Below are positions 1 through 9,963 of a stretch of DNA of 64,000 nucleotides, one piece after another. The translations under genes and the position numbers were made by a program. This DNA is from Endothia cerciana (lineage: Eukaryota > Ascomycota > Sordariomycetes > Diaporthales > Cryphonectriaceae), in contig JALRMH010000032.1 in assembly GCA_026119935.1 (NCBI GenBank), positions 62,001 through 126,000 of the forward strand. The letters are read 5' to 3'. Below the pieces are notes generated by a model. The model saw only the letters and a program-made list of their open reading frames with translations, ran no database searches and was not told where the DNA came from. Every line of letters starts with the position of its first letter. Position 1 is the stretch's first letter.

Positions 1-755
1 CGCCGATGATGTCGAAGGTGAGGGCGGTGGTCAGCTTCTCCATGCGGAAGACCTCGCCGCTCCGGGCGTAGCGGTCCAGGTTGTCCAGGAAGCGGAACGA
101 CTTGTCCAGGATGGTCGGGAGCAGCGTCAGGAGGTGCTGCGGGGCGAAGCCCGGGTTGAAGCGCTTGCGCAGGGCCTTCCACTCCTCTTTCTGCAAACGG
201 TCTCCGTCAGTCACGGCCGGGGCTGGGCGGGCACCGGGCCCTCTCTCGGACGGATGGAAGCCCGCTTACCTCGGTGGCGAAGAGGGATTTGGTGCCCAGC
301 AGGGGCAGCGTCTGGAGAACGCTCGTCCTGGGGGTGCTGTAGGGGAAGGTCTTGGACCCCTTGGCTATCTGGTCGGCCACCTCGTGGTTCTGGATCACGG
401 CCGTGGCGAACGGGGCAAAGGGGCGGATGTCGAGCAGCCAGACGGGCGGGTTGCCCAGGCGGTCGCCCATCCACTTGAAGCCCAGGTCTAGGGAGCAGGT
501 CAGCGTCCCAGCTCCAGTCCGGACGGGGCGTTAGGTCTGAGGCAGAGGAGGGAGAGGAGGGAGAGGTGCAATACCAGGATGGCGGTCCGGCTCCCCGTTC
601 GTCGCCCACTCCTGCACCTCCTTCATGTTGCCCCACAGGAGGGATGGCGGCCTCTGTGGCAAGGAGGCATACTGGCGGAAGCGATGATATCGCAGCCTGG
701 CGTAGAGGCATATCGCCAGCAGCGGCACGGCGGCCACCAAGATGAGCGGCAGCAT
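1..755 (-). CDS. Cytochrome P450, N-terminal part (cut by left edge)
   Basis: Membrane-anchored fungal P450 monooxygenase; only the first ~195 residues lie inside the window. Exons on the minus strand are 575-755, 270-487 and 1-190 (partial), with introns 488-574 and 191-269; phases join without stops. The ATG at 755 opens a hydrophobic anchor (MLPLILVAAVPLLAICLYA) followed by a Pro-rich hinge (LPQRPPSLLWGN). Exon 2 carries the HPDLGFKWMGDRLG and RPFAPFATAVI stretches usual in the N-terminal third. Exon 3 has the helix-C motif EWKALRKRFNPGF, where W and R contact haem propionate in the family. The I-helix, ExxR and Cys haem motif would lie left of position 1, so activity cannot be judged. It is transcribed divergently from the prenyltransferase 523 bp away, so an oxidative step in the same pathway is a fair inference. 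Substrate unknown. Confidence 0.93.
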
Positions 756-1278
756 GATCAGTAGTGAGGTGCACCGGCGACCGGTGTTGTATCATCAATA
801 GTCGCCGCTGTGGGCGTCGGGCTGTACGTCTGGAGGATTGCCTCATATTGTTTCAAGCCACAGGCACCGTCTTCGGCCCCCTGGTTGTACTTGGCATCCT
901 GACTGTAAGTCTTCCCCTGGGCATGCTCCCATTCTTGTTACCTCCCCCCGCATCAGGGCCGGAACCTTGGAAGGTAGCGCAGGTAGATAGAGGGTGGAGG
1001 ATGCGCATCCTCGTCGTGGCCCGCCACCTGTATGGCTTACAGTACGGATGCGCGCGCGGTCTTACAGTACGCTAGTATTCCAAGGATGTACTCGGTACTC
1101 GCAGCGGGCAGAAGGTACCATATACCACGATTCCTTACGGAGAAATCCTTCATGGACCTTTCGGGGCAAAGGCTCTCCCTCCGCCCACGACATGCATGGA
1201 TCCCACCTACCACAGCGGTGATTGCTATACCAACAAGGTCAGTAATCGGCCTCTCTCTCTCTCCCTCTCTCTCAGAGG
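756..1278. promoter_or_regulatory. Divergent P450/prenyltransferase promoter region
   Basis: This 523-bp spacer separates two genes read outward, so it should hold both promoters. A CT-rich tract (about 1250-1274) ends three bases before the prenyltransferase ATG. It could be a pyrimidine promoter tract, or the 3' end of a 5'-UTR intron, since it ends in CAG. No specific operator was recognised. Confidence 0.5.
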
Positions 1279-2715
1279 ATGACCCAGGACACAGCCCGAC
1301 AGCCCCCGCAGGCATGGGAGATCCTGTCGAGGCTGCTGCCCCCCCGCGATGCCGACAGCGACTTCTGGTGGCAGCTCACGGGACGGCAGCTCGCCATACT
1401 CGTCGACGCGGCCGGGTACCCCATAGAGAGGCAGTATGAGGCGCTCCTGTTCCACTACCACTGGGCGGTAAGTAGTAGTCCCGCACGTGGGCGACCACAT
1501 GAGAATCCGGCGGATCGGCCGTGTGTTTCTAACCCGGGCGTCCACCAAAAGGTGCCCAACATGGGCCGGAGGCCGTCGCCGTCGGGCGAGCTGCAGTTCA
1601 GGTCGGCCATCACGACGGAGGGCTCGCCGATCGAGTACTCGTGGAAGTGGAACAAGCGGGCGGCGGGCAGCCAGCCGGACATCCGCTACTCCCTGGAACC
1701 CGTCGGCCCGGCGTCGGGGACGGCGGAAGACCCGGAGAACCGGCAGGCGGGGACGGGGCTGGTGCGGCGCCTGGCGGGGGCGTTCGGAGCGGACCTGACG
1801 TGGACGGACCACTTCCTGTCGACGCTGTTCGACGGGGACCAGCACCGGCGGGCGGCGGAGCTGGCGGGGGCGGGGACGCCGACGGGGACGACGTTCGCGA
1901 TGGCGGCCGAGTTCGTGCCGGGAGGGCTGGGGTTCAAGACGTACTGCGCGCCGCGGGCGGTGACGGCGCCGTTCCTGCCGCACGCGGGGCTGTTCACGCC
2001 GTCGCTGTCGCGGCTGCACCCGCTGTGCCCGGCGCGGGAGGCGCTCCTGGACTTCCTGTCGTCAGATGCCGAGGGGCGGGCGCTAATGCCGCTGATGGTG
2101 GCGGTGGACGCGGTGGCGCCGGCGCGGTCGCGGCTGAAGTGGTACTTCATGACGCCGCACACGAGCTTCGCGTCGGTGCGCGCCATCATCACCCTGGGGG
2201 GCCGGCGGCTGGGGGGCAGCATGGAGGGGACGGTGGGCGAGGTGCGCAGCCTGGTCCACGCGGCGGTGGGGCTGCCGGCCGACTTCCCGGACGACGAGGA
2301 GCTGCCCAGCGCCCCGCGGTACGACCCTTCGTCCGTCGAGTACGCGGGGCCGGCGCCGACGGAGCGGCCGGGGCTGATCTACTACTTCGACATCCGGCCG
2401 GACAGGGCGCTGCCCGAGGTGAAGCTGTACGTGCCCGTGTGGCGGTACGCGCCGGACGACCTCAGCGTCGCCCGGGGCACGGCGGCGTGGATGGAGGCGC
2501 GGGGCCGGGGCGCATACTCAGACCGGTTTATCAACATGCTGGAGCGGCTGGCCGAGGACCACCGCACGCTGGGAAGCGACTCCGGCCTGCAGGCGTCGGT
2601 GAGCTGCGTGTGCGGCGGACAGGCGGACGAGCTGGACGTGACGACGTACCTGACGCCCGAAGCGAGGCACGCGGGAAGAGCAAGCAGGGCTGAGGGGATT
2701 CGCTATACATCGTGA
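1279..2715 (+). CDS. DMATS-type aromatic (indole) prenyltransferase
   Basis: Predicted soluble, Mg-independent ABBA-fold prenyltransferase that moves a dimethylallyl or longer prenyl group onto an indole or other aromatic acceptor in secondary metabolism. Two exons, 1279-1467 and 1552-2715, flank an 84-nt intron with GTAAGT donor, CTAAC branch and AAAG acceptor. Because 84 is a multiple of three with no stop inside, the intron reads through and is easily missed. Spliced, the protein is 450 aa, the usual DMATS length. Family hallmarks: an N-terminal helix with FWWQLTGRQLA, then QYEALLFHYHW running across the splice into VPNMGRRP; a central LKWYFMTPHTSF strand; GLIYYFDIRP and EVKLYVPVWRYA; a C-terminal TTYLTPE. 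It faces a P450 with a shared promoter region. Acceptor, prenyl donor and regiochemistry cannot be read from sequence. Confidence 0.95.
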   Translation: MTQDTARQPPQAWEILSRLLPPRDADSDFWWQLTGRQLAILVDAAGYPIERQYEALLFHYHWAVSSSPARGRPHENPADRPCVSNPGVHQKVPNMGRRPSPSGELQFRSAITTEGSPIEYSWKWNKRAAGSQPDIRYSLEPVGPASGTAEDPENRQAGTGLVRRLAGAFGADLTWTDHFLSTLFDGDQHRRAAELAGAGTPTGTTFAMAAEFVPGGLGFKTYCAPRAVTAPFLPHAGLFTPSLSRLHPLCPAREALLDFLSSDAEGRALMPLMVAVDAVAPARSRLKWYFMTPHTSFASVRAIITLGGRRLGGSMEGTVGEVRSLVHAAVGLPADFPDDEELPSAPRYDPSSVEYAGPAPTERPGLIYYFDIRPDRALPEVKLYVPVWRYAPDDLSVARGTAAWMEARGRGAYSDRFINMLERLAEDHRTLGSDSGLQASVSCVCGGQADELDVTTYLTPEARHAGRASRAEGIRYTS

Positions 2716-3686
2716 AGAGGCACGACCTGAGGGAACTGTCAGGTGAGGAGGGGGAGGAGGTTTCAGGATCGTTCCTTCATCCTCCCCCTCGAGTCCTCCA
2801 CCATGTTCTCTTTACCATCAGGGGCCGGGGGGGGAAGGGGGCGACAGGACGGGCGCGCAGACCAGGTCGCCGAGTGCAGAGCGGTCCGCTGTTAATTACG
2901 TCGCTCCCGGCGGCGACGGCGGTACCGGCGCAGTCACTGCCTCCGGTCGCCCCTTCAGAGCAGAGGCCATCGGCCCTGTCAGCCTGACGTCGACAGGTTT
3001 GATCGCAACAGCAATGTCCCTGAGGAGCAGCATGTCAGAGCCCTGCTCGGGCTGGGGAGTGGACTGCCACCCTTCCCCTAGCCCTAGCCTCGACCAAGCA
3101 CTTAACCCAGGTGATTATATATATATATATTATATATATATTCAGTTTGGATATCTCTTTTACTTAATCTATCTTGTGTAATACTCTCTTCACTTTGAAG
3201 TGGATATCAACATTGCTCTAGCAAGGGCTTTGTTGTGCATTCAAATGTACTACTATAAAAGAATGTCATGAAATTAGGTAGAACTAAGGGATATTGTGTG
3301 ACACATTCCTACGATTAGCTTGTGAGCCTGCTGCGCCTGCTGCACCAGCCTCCCCAGGCTGACCTCGCTCGAGTCTCGGTACAATCTCGGGAGCGCCGGT
3401 GTGTTCACGTACTTAGGTACGTGTTACACACATGGTCTAACAGGTCGCACTGCATAAGTCTTTTGCTGGGTTCGAGCCAGCCCGATCAGATGCATGGTGG
3501 TAGCCGGTGTCATCCACGCCACGTCACATGCGCGCTTACGCTCGCGGTTGACGAGATCTGTTCAGAGAGTAAAGAAGAGAACAGTGGTCGGTTTAAGTTC
3601 GAAGGCGTGGTTCAGGGGCCGCCCTCTGGTAGAGGCAATGAAGAGGGAGGGGGGGGGAAGGGGGGAGGGAGGAAGGCCCACACCCG
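2716..3686. other. Gene-free spacer with AT repeat
   Basis: No coding region recognised. It contains the prenyltransferase 3' flank, an AT dinucleotide run at 3115-3141 and a weak tRNA-like A/B-box pair (3433-3478) that I rejected as a tRNA gene. Confidence 0.5.
3115..3141. repeat. (AT)n microsatellite
   Basis: About 27 bp of alternating TA with one phase slip (TATATTATAT). Confidence 0.9.
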
Positions 3687-4093
3687 TCAGGCTATGGTCC
3701 AAAGATTGAAGAGAGTCGGCGCCACATGCTCTGGCAAAGTCCCACCGATCGTACAGCGGGGGGGTTCGATGGCGATGCAGGCCTTGATGCGCCGGTCTGC
3801 TGCCGAGCGCAACGCAAAGTGGGCCCCGAGTGAAGCACCGGCGACGGCCACGTGGTCCAGGTCGGGACCTACCTGCTTGTTGTCCTCAAAATAGCATTTC
3901 ATCAATCCTCATCGTAGGTAAACGTTCCCTGTAACTCCACCGGTGGGCCGGACACGGCACCCAGCTGCACTCGTGGACCACACGCTTCATAGGCCACCTC
4001 GTTGATGTTCGTGGCGCACCAGGTATGTCGGAGAGGTCGGCATCGCAGATGTACACATAGACATCTATCAAGTTGTCTCCCGGCAACAGACAA
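3687..4093 (-). pseudogene. Decayed FrsA/Ayg1-like alpha/beta hydrolase
   Basis: Two fragments of one hydrolase family survive in different reading frames. The upstream fragment (3902-4093) reads YEACGPRVQLGAVSGPPVE followed by LQGTFTYDED, like the N-terminal beta region of FrsA/Ayg1-type hydrolases, then hits a stop. The downstream fragment (3687-3905) reads VAVAGASLGAHFALRSAADR and RIKACIAIEPP; GASLG is the nucleophile elbow with its Ser. In intact family members roughly 100 residues separate these blocks, including the oxyanion segment; here they nearly abut. Deletion plus frame change, with no plausible start codon, argues for a relic. In fungal clusters such enzymes hydrolyse or shorten polyketides, so it may once have belonged with the neighbouring P450/prenyltransferase pair; that is inference. 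Confidence 0.65.
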
Positions 4094-4549
4094 GATGCAT
4101 ACGTAGGATTCACGTATGTATTAGCTTGACTGCCAAGTCGGTTGGGCCTTGTACCAGCGACCACACCCGGGCTGACCGGGATCGCTTTTCACTCAAGGGC
4201 GACTTGCGTCTTCGAAAACACATATATATGAGTTTTGCAAGACATGGATATATACTTGGTTCGCTGACGTATGGATCTGCTGATATTATCCTATAATCTT
4301 AATCTTCTTACAGCGAGGATCTCGTTAAAATGATTCAACTCTCCGGCGGTCAACCTCCAACGAACATGAAACGTGATATTACACATCAAAACAATAAGTA
4401 AGATGGATTCCACTGTAGTCCCGAGGGAATAAACATTATCCGCGGGCCATTACCCAGGTCAGCAGCGCATTAGGCTGCGGCCTCGACCCACGCCCCATTC
4501 ATCACGCTCCCCAAATACTCACGTGCGGCATCATGCTGATACAGCGTCC
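4094..4549. other. Spacer, opsin 3' flank
   Basis: AT-rich, short ORFs only. It should hold the opsin 3' UTR and polyadenylation signals; none could be singled out. Confidence 0.4.
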
Positions 4550-5509
4550 TTAGACGGCGGCAGAGGGGCCGGTGTGGGTGCTATTGTGGGTGCCACTGTG
4601 GGTGCCACTGTGGGTGCCGCCGTGGTGTCCGTTGTGAATTCCATCATGGGCTCCATTATTTGCACCGTCGTACGTTCCCGCGGGAGTATGGCGGGTCTTC
4701 TCATGAGTGTGATCGGCCTGACGGATGGTGAGACCGAGCATAGCAGGGTCGATGCTATTGTGGCCGAGCAAGAGGAGGACTCCAAAGCCAGGCTTGGCGA
4801 AAACATCGAGAATTCCGTAAAAGATAGCCTCGGAGTCAGGGTGGATGACGTTACCACCCTCGGACAGGCCCCAGGCGATCGGGTAGAGGAACCAGAGGAA
4901 GATGGTCAGGACACCACAGCGGATGAATGTTGAATGGATGGACCCACCAAGGGCGGCGGCGTGGCGGCGGGCATCGACGAGGAGCTCGTACACGACGAAG
5001 AAGAAGGCAAACATGCCGAAGACCCAGTATCCCCATTTGTAGGAGGTCTGGGTGAGGGCGCCGACCAGACCGGTCACGATCATGATCTCGTCGGCCAGGA
5101 CGGTGATCAACAGCGTAGGCCAGGGAACGCCGGCCGTCAGGAGTAGATCCGTAAGCAACAGAGGTGTGGTGACGAACCAGTCCACATATCGAACCCAGAA
5201 GACCTCCCGAGTACCAGCGGCCTGGGTGATGTGGCCAGGCCGGATGAACTCAGCCTGGATCGGGGTCTGTCCCAGGTCGGAACCCATTGACCAGTAGGCG
5301 ATACAGGCCACGGCCGTGATGCCGGCAGTGATGTAGTGGAAGAGGCGGTGCGTCTGGGGCTTGGTCATAGCCATACCCATGAAGACGAGCGTCGAGACGC
5401 CCATCACGGCGCACACCGCGAAGTACCAGTCTGACGCGTGGACGGTGATCTGGAGATCAGCATGTTGTGCCACCACGCTGTTTACGTTCAACGCCTGATT
5501 TCCAGACAT
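4550..5509 (-). CDS. carO: CarO-type fungal rhodopsin (predicted proton pump)
   Basis: Seven-transmembrane microbial-type opsin of 319 aa in one exon. Retinal would attach to Lys239 in LDVFAKPGFG (bacteriorhodopsin K216). Helix C reads RYVDWFVTTPLLLTD, giving Arg107, Asp110 (proton acceptor, D85), Thr114 (T89) and Asp121 (donor, D96). Asp235 (D212), Glu217 (E194) and Glu227 (E204) are also present. This Asp-Thr-Asp set is that of light-driven H+ pumps such as CarO and Leptosphaeria rhodopsin, not the donor-substituted NOP-1 type. After the last helix, residues ~266-319 form an unusual tail of repeated Gly-Thr-His units (GTHSGTHSGTHNSTHTG) encoded by a short tandem repeat. The carotenoid oxygenase able to make retinal is divergently placed 2.3 kb away. 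Location is probably plasma membrane or vacuolar/ER membranes, as for relatives. Confidence 0.95.
   Translation of the reverse strand: MSGNQALNVNSVVAQHADLQITVHASDWYFAVCAVMGVSTLVFMGMAMTKPQTHRLFHYITAGITAVACIAYWSMGSDLGQTPIQAEFIRPGHITQAAGTREVFWVRYVDWFVTTPLLLTDLLLTAGVPWPTLLITVLADEIMIVTGLVGALTQTSYKWGYWVFGMFAFFFVVYELLVDARRHAAALGGSIHSTFIRCGVLTIFLWFLYPIAWGLSEGGNVIHPDSEAIFYGILDVFAKPGFGVLLLLGHNSIDPAMLGLTIRQADHTHEKTRHTPAGTYDGANNGAHDGIHNGHHGGTHSGTHSGTHNSTHTGPSAAV
4572..4632. repeat. 12-bp minisatellite coding the opsin His tail
   Basis: On the plus strand the unit is close to GTGGGTGCCACT, repeated imperfectly four to five times. It encodes the GTHS-type repeats of the opsin C-terminus on the minus strand. 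Copy number is likely to vary among strains. Confidence 0.8.
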
Positions 5510-7848
5510 GGTGTCGTCGTTGTAGTAATTAATATGTCTCGGACACCGCGAAGATTTATTTCATGTATGAGGGAGGAGCAAATGAGGCAGAATAGTATCC
5601 TGCGATATTTTGGCCGGGTGTCGAGACAGGACACACTGGGTATCAAAGGCTGCAGCCGGATTGTGATGGGTGAGACAAAAAAGACCGGTACAACGAGGGG
5701 CAGAGGTGGGTTTATGAACGTTTGCCCGTACGAGATCTATGGTATACATATGTAGTAACCATTAGAATGAGATGAGATCATCTCTGGGTAACCCCTAGCA
5801 AAAGTCCCTGAGCTGGGTCTAGAGTCGATTACTGCACGATACTCCCTTGGGGTGATTTCCAAGACATTCTGGGTACCATGGGGGCATCTGCGACTTATTC
5901 GGGAGGTCATGACGTCTGTATATGCTCCCAGGAAGTTTCGGAGGAGTACTTTTTCAGACTATGGCCGACTTGGTCGTCGTGAGGGTCTAGAACGGAGAGT
6001 AGCAGCACTAGTCCTCGAGAGGTTGGCACGGTGGATACGTTGGACGTTCGGCCTGAGATCAATGGGTACATGGACTAGCTCGCAGACGGTTTGTTTTCCA
6101 GGCGCATGCCCCGAGTCGTGCCTTGCCGTGTAGCCTCCTCACCTACCTGCATGTGCAGCCTCCGACTCTTGTACGTGGACCACCCCACATGAGCGCCAGT
6201 GTTTGTTTCGTGAAGGTGAGACATCCTGATTCGCTACTGCTCATTCTACGTTGCCATCTATGCAACGAATCAGAATCTATTATACTACTATTCACAGTTG
6301 CCGTCCGCGGACGCGGCGGCGAGACCAAACCTAGGGAGTGTAGAGAGCCTCAAAGCAGCATCATGTGAAGGGCCATCCGTTACACTTCATCAGGTCTAAT
6401 TAAGTGGCGGAGAGTGAAGAAGGAAGGGGGAAAAGAAGGATAAAAAGTCGGTGAAGTCAAGTGAGTCAACCGGAGGAACGTGCCCGGCCAGTGGCCACGG
6501 AAGTCGTGGTCTGTGTATATCTGCCACAAGTAGGGGGCGTCAAAAGTAAGGATCACGGCATTCAAGATGCATATCGCATCGACGCCATGGCAAAACCCCT
6601 CGGCTACCGGAAGGCAGAGTTCTCAAGACCTGCCCACCTGGGTCGGCTTATACAACCTCACGAGGTGTTATTCGTGCTGTAAGACGAGTTGTCAGTGCCA
6701 TTGATATAAGGTTGATGATCTCATGACTGCCGGTAGAGATTCTAGTGCGTCTGCCCAAGGCTTAGGAGCAACAGCCGCGTTAGTTACCGATTTGGTCAAG
6801 CCTTGTTGACCGAGCCTTTGACACGAAGCCTTTCGTCATTTCACATTAGCCTGGCACGCCTGGCTAGATCGGGACCACCTACACCTGGGCTACTGGTGCT
6901 GCCATCGGTGCGGTTCACGAGGGAATCGCGAGGTATCATTCTATGCATCAAGGAGGACGTATGTAGTATGTCAGATCTGGCAGAGCAGACCAGGACTGGA
7001 CCACGGTTCCCCACTGCAACGGTCCATCCTCGGCATCGCGGACAGCCGGATAGCTCCCCTGCAGATGGGCAGCCTGGGTATGCCTCTTGGCTGGGGATCC
7101 TGAGGCTTATTTTGACCACAGCTAAGCATCTCATCAGAAGGCCCAGACCCCTATTTGGTACGCGCAGCGCCTGTGGGCAGACTCGCACCGGGATCGAGCC
7201 GCAGGATGGTCATCGATCATCCTAGAGCTCCCATCTCAGTGCCGAGACACGCGAGGATCGTGCCCCAGTCAACAGCCGTTGACCCCTTGAACCTGGGATA
7301 ACTAATATTGACACTAAACATCAGACGTGGATGGAAGATGTCTCGTGCGTCACCTGGTGAACGGTTTGATCATCCCAAAGTATCTCCCTTGGAAACCTGA
7401 TAAGTCTCCGACTCTTTGTTGCTGCCCACAAGATGCGTTGGCTTTTTGGCCGAGTCTGGCGGTAAAACTGCTAAATGAGTTTCGACTGCGGTGACCAATT
7501 AACGGAAATAACTAATTACATGATGAGGTCATACTCTCCCCCCCCCCCCCCAAACCCGACGTCGTAGCCTTTTGCCAGGAATACTACTCATTCCGCGATG
7601 TTTGATGTGTTCAGCCTACTCCAGAACATCGTGGTTGGTTAAATTCATTGTGGACTGAGACAATCAACAACACATCTCATCCTACGCTCCGCCTATCATT
7701 GACAGAGACGACGTCTTCTACGCGCCGTGCTCTCGGGTTGTCTATATCGTCATTAACTGCAATCTCGATCACAGACATGAGCCGTTCGAGCGAGCGCCGA
7801 TGATTTCTTCAGTCTTTTCGATTCGAGGAGGATTTATTCTTGAGGGCA
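5510..7848. promoter_or_regulatory. Long divergent region between opsin and carX
   Basis: These 2.3 kb lie between two divergent, functionally linked genes and should hold both promoters. No additional protein was recognised; ORFs here are short and lack motifs. A C14 homopolymer lies at 7538-7551. No light-responsive element can be assigned with confidence. Confidence 0.4.
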
Positions 7849-9963
7849 ATGGCTTTGGCCAAGGAAGAGGATGGGCAACAATATGAGCCCAGGCACCGCC
7901 ACCCGTAAGTTAGACCAAGCTCATCGTGTAGAAGATGATGCCCGCGGCTGGACGACCTAAACTCCGCCCTGGAGTGGTTGCAGCACATAATCTGACATTT
8001 CCGTAGATACCTATCAGGAAACTTTGCGCCTGTCCAAAAAACCACACCCCTGACGCCATGTACCTATACCGGGTCCATCCCATACGACTTAGGCGGTGGA
8101 CAGTACGTGCGGAATGGGGGAAACCCTGTGACGAATGATGATCTCGGCCGCGATGCTCACTGGTTCGACGGCGATGGTATGCTCAGCGGGGTCCTGTTTC
8201 GCAGGGCAGGTGAGAAGGGAACGACCATCCAGCCCGAGTTTGTCAACCAGTTCCTGATCACGGACGTGTATGCGTACGCCAAGCGAGGCTCTAGCATTGG
8301 CGAGGCCTCGAAAGGGGCCCTGAGACGACCTATCCTGCCAAGCATAGCGACGCTCGTGAATCCTTGCGCAGGCATCTTCACGATCATCTGGACCGTACTC
8401 AGAACCGTCATTCTGGTGGTGGTATCGCACCTGTCCAGGGCGAGATATCCCATCAAGAAGATCAGTGTTGCGAATACGTCCGTCATATTTCATGATGGCC
8501 GGGTGCTGGCGCTCTGCGAAAGTGGGCCACCGCTTCGATTTGCCCTGCCGAGCCTGGAGACCATAGGCTGGTTCAACGGACGAAGCGCCGAGAATGAGCC
8601 CGCACACCAGCTTTCAGGTACGAGGGGCGGGTTCGGGGGCGAAGGACTCTTGTCGTTCATGAAAGAGTGGACAACCGCGCACCCGCGGGTTGACCCGGTC
8701 ACCAGAGAGCTGATCGCTTTCCACTCGGTCTTCGTCAACCCTTTCTGCTATTATTCTATTGTGCCGCCGTCAAGCGCCAAGTCCGGGATGTCGTCTCTGG
8801 GCCCGGCACGGTTCTCGATGCCTGTACCTGGGGTTAAGGCTCCCAAGATGATGCACGACTTCGGTGCATCTCGCAGCCACACAGCCATCCTCGACCTCCC
8901 TCTCACACTAGATCCAGCCAACCTAGCCCGCGGGGTCCCAGTACTGTCGTACGACTCGGCTGGCGTGTCACGCTTCGGAGTCTTTCCCAGGTACAGTCCA
9001 GGCCGGATACAGTGGTTTGAGACCAACCCCTGTGTCATCTTCCATACGGCTAATTGCTGGGACACCACGACCAAGACAATAGACATCAACGGCGCTAACC
9101 TCGAGGAGACATCAGTCAATCTTCTCGCTTGCCGACTGACCTCTGCATCGCTGGTCTTCAGCGCGGGAAATTTGCCCACCCCGGCCGTGAGGCCCGTCCC
9201 TCCCGAGTACGCCGAGGATGAGCAATGCAGACTCTACTATTATAACTTTCCACTCCCCTCAGGCAATCTGACCGACGAGCCAGGACATCGCATTCGGCAC
9301 CAATGGGCCCTCTCTGCAATATCGTTTGAGTTTCCTACCGTGTCGCCGGATCACTCAATGGGATCGGCCCGGTATATCTACGGCTGCTCCACGGCGGATT
9401 CCTCCTACACCGTTGCTCTCGGCAAGGCTGCAAAGATCAACCATCTAGCAAAGATCGACGTGCAAACGCTTATCGAGCGCGGTGTACGGCAACCGCCACA
9501 ACCCATTAAAGGATGTGTTGATACCAGAACTGTTGCCGAGATCGTGACCGCCAATGATCCAGAGGATCCTATCAAACTGTTCAGGATGCCGGAGGGTTGG
9601 TTCGCGCAAGAAGCGCGTTTCGTGCCCCGGAGGAAAAATAAGCGGAAGAGCGAGGATGACGGCTGGCTATTGACGTACGTCTTTGACGAGAGTCAGCTCG
9701 AGACCAGAGGGGGGCACGCCGGGGAGTGTAGGGACGACGCTGTCAGCGAGCTCTGGATCATCGATGCCAAAACAATGAAGGACGTGGTGGCCCGGGTTCA
9801 TTTGCCACAGAGGGTTCCGTATGGCCTGCATGGAGCATGGTTCTCTGAAGATGAGATCAGAGACCAGAGACCTTTCCATGGGCTTAGGACTCTGGACGAC
9901 ATGATCCAAGAGGGAACACTGTCAGGGATTTTGCGAGGCACGGTTGAGCGATGGGTCAGCTGA
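7849..9963 (+). CDS. carX: CarX-type carotenoid oxygenase (retinal-forming)
   Basis: Non-haem iron carotenoid cleavage dioxygenase of the RPE65 family, most like fungal CarX, which splits beta-carotene centrally into retinal. Exon 1 is 7849-7904 (MALAKEEDGQQYEPRHRHP) and exon 2 is 8007-9963; intron 7905-8006 has GTAAGT, a CTGAC branch and CGTAG. Splicing creates the HPYLSGNFAPV start typical of CarX, followed by GGGQYVRNGGNP and DAHWFDGDGMLSG. Translation opened at an in-frame GTG at 8107 would lose this start. Protein is ~670 aa. All four iron-binding histidines are visible: His244 (TAHPRVDP), His302 (MHDFGASRSH), His365 (FHTANCWD) and His627 (PYGLHGAW). A hydrophobic stretch near residues 130-160 may dip into membrane, as expected for a lipophilic substrate. 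Neighbouring opsin supports retinal supply; no phytoene synthase or desaturase gene is in the window. Confidence 0.95.

Noticed and set aside
1279..2715. Prenyltransferase as one uninterrupted 478-codon ORF.
   Set aside because: The 28 residues encoded by 1468-1551 do not fit the family, and the block has a complete donor, branch site and acceptor.
3433..3478. Possible tRNA gene: an A-box-like TGGTCTAACAGG and a B-box-like GGGTTCGAGCC.
   Set aside because: The boxes are about 35 nt apart instead of ~44, the anticodon stem does not form and the putative acceptor arms do not pair.
8107..9963. carX starting at the in-frame GTG at 8107.
   Set aside because: Upstream sequence in the same frame encodes the conserved YLSGNFAPV and GGQY motifs, and a clean intron links it to an ATG exon at 7849.
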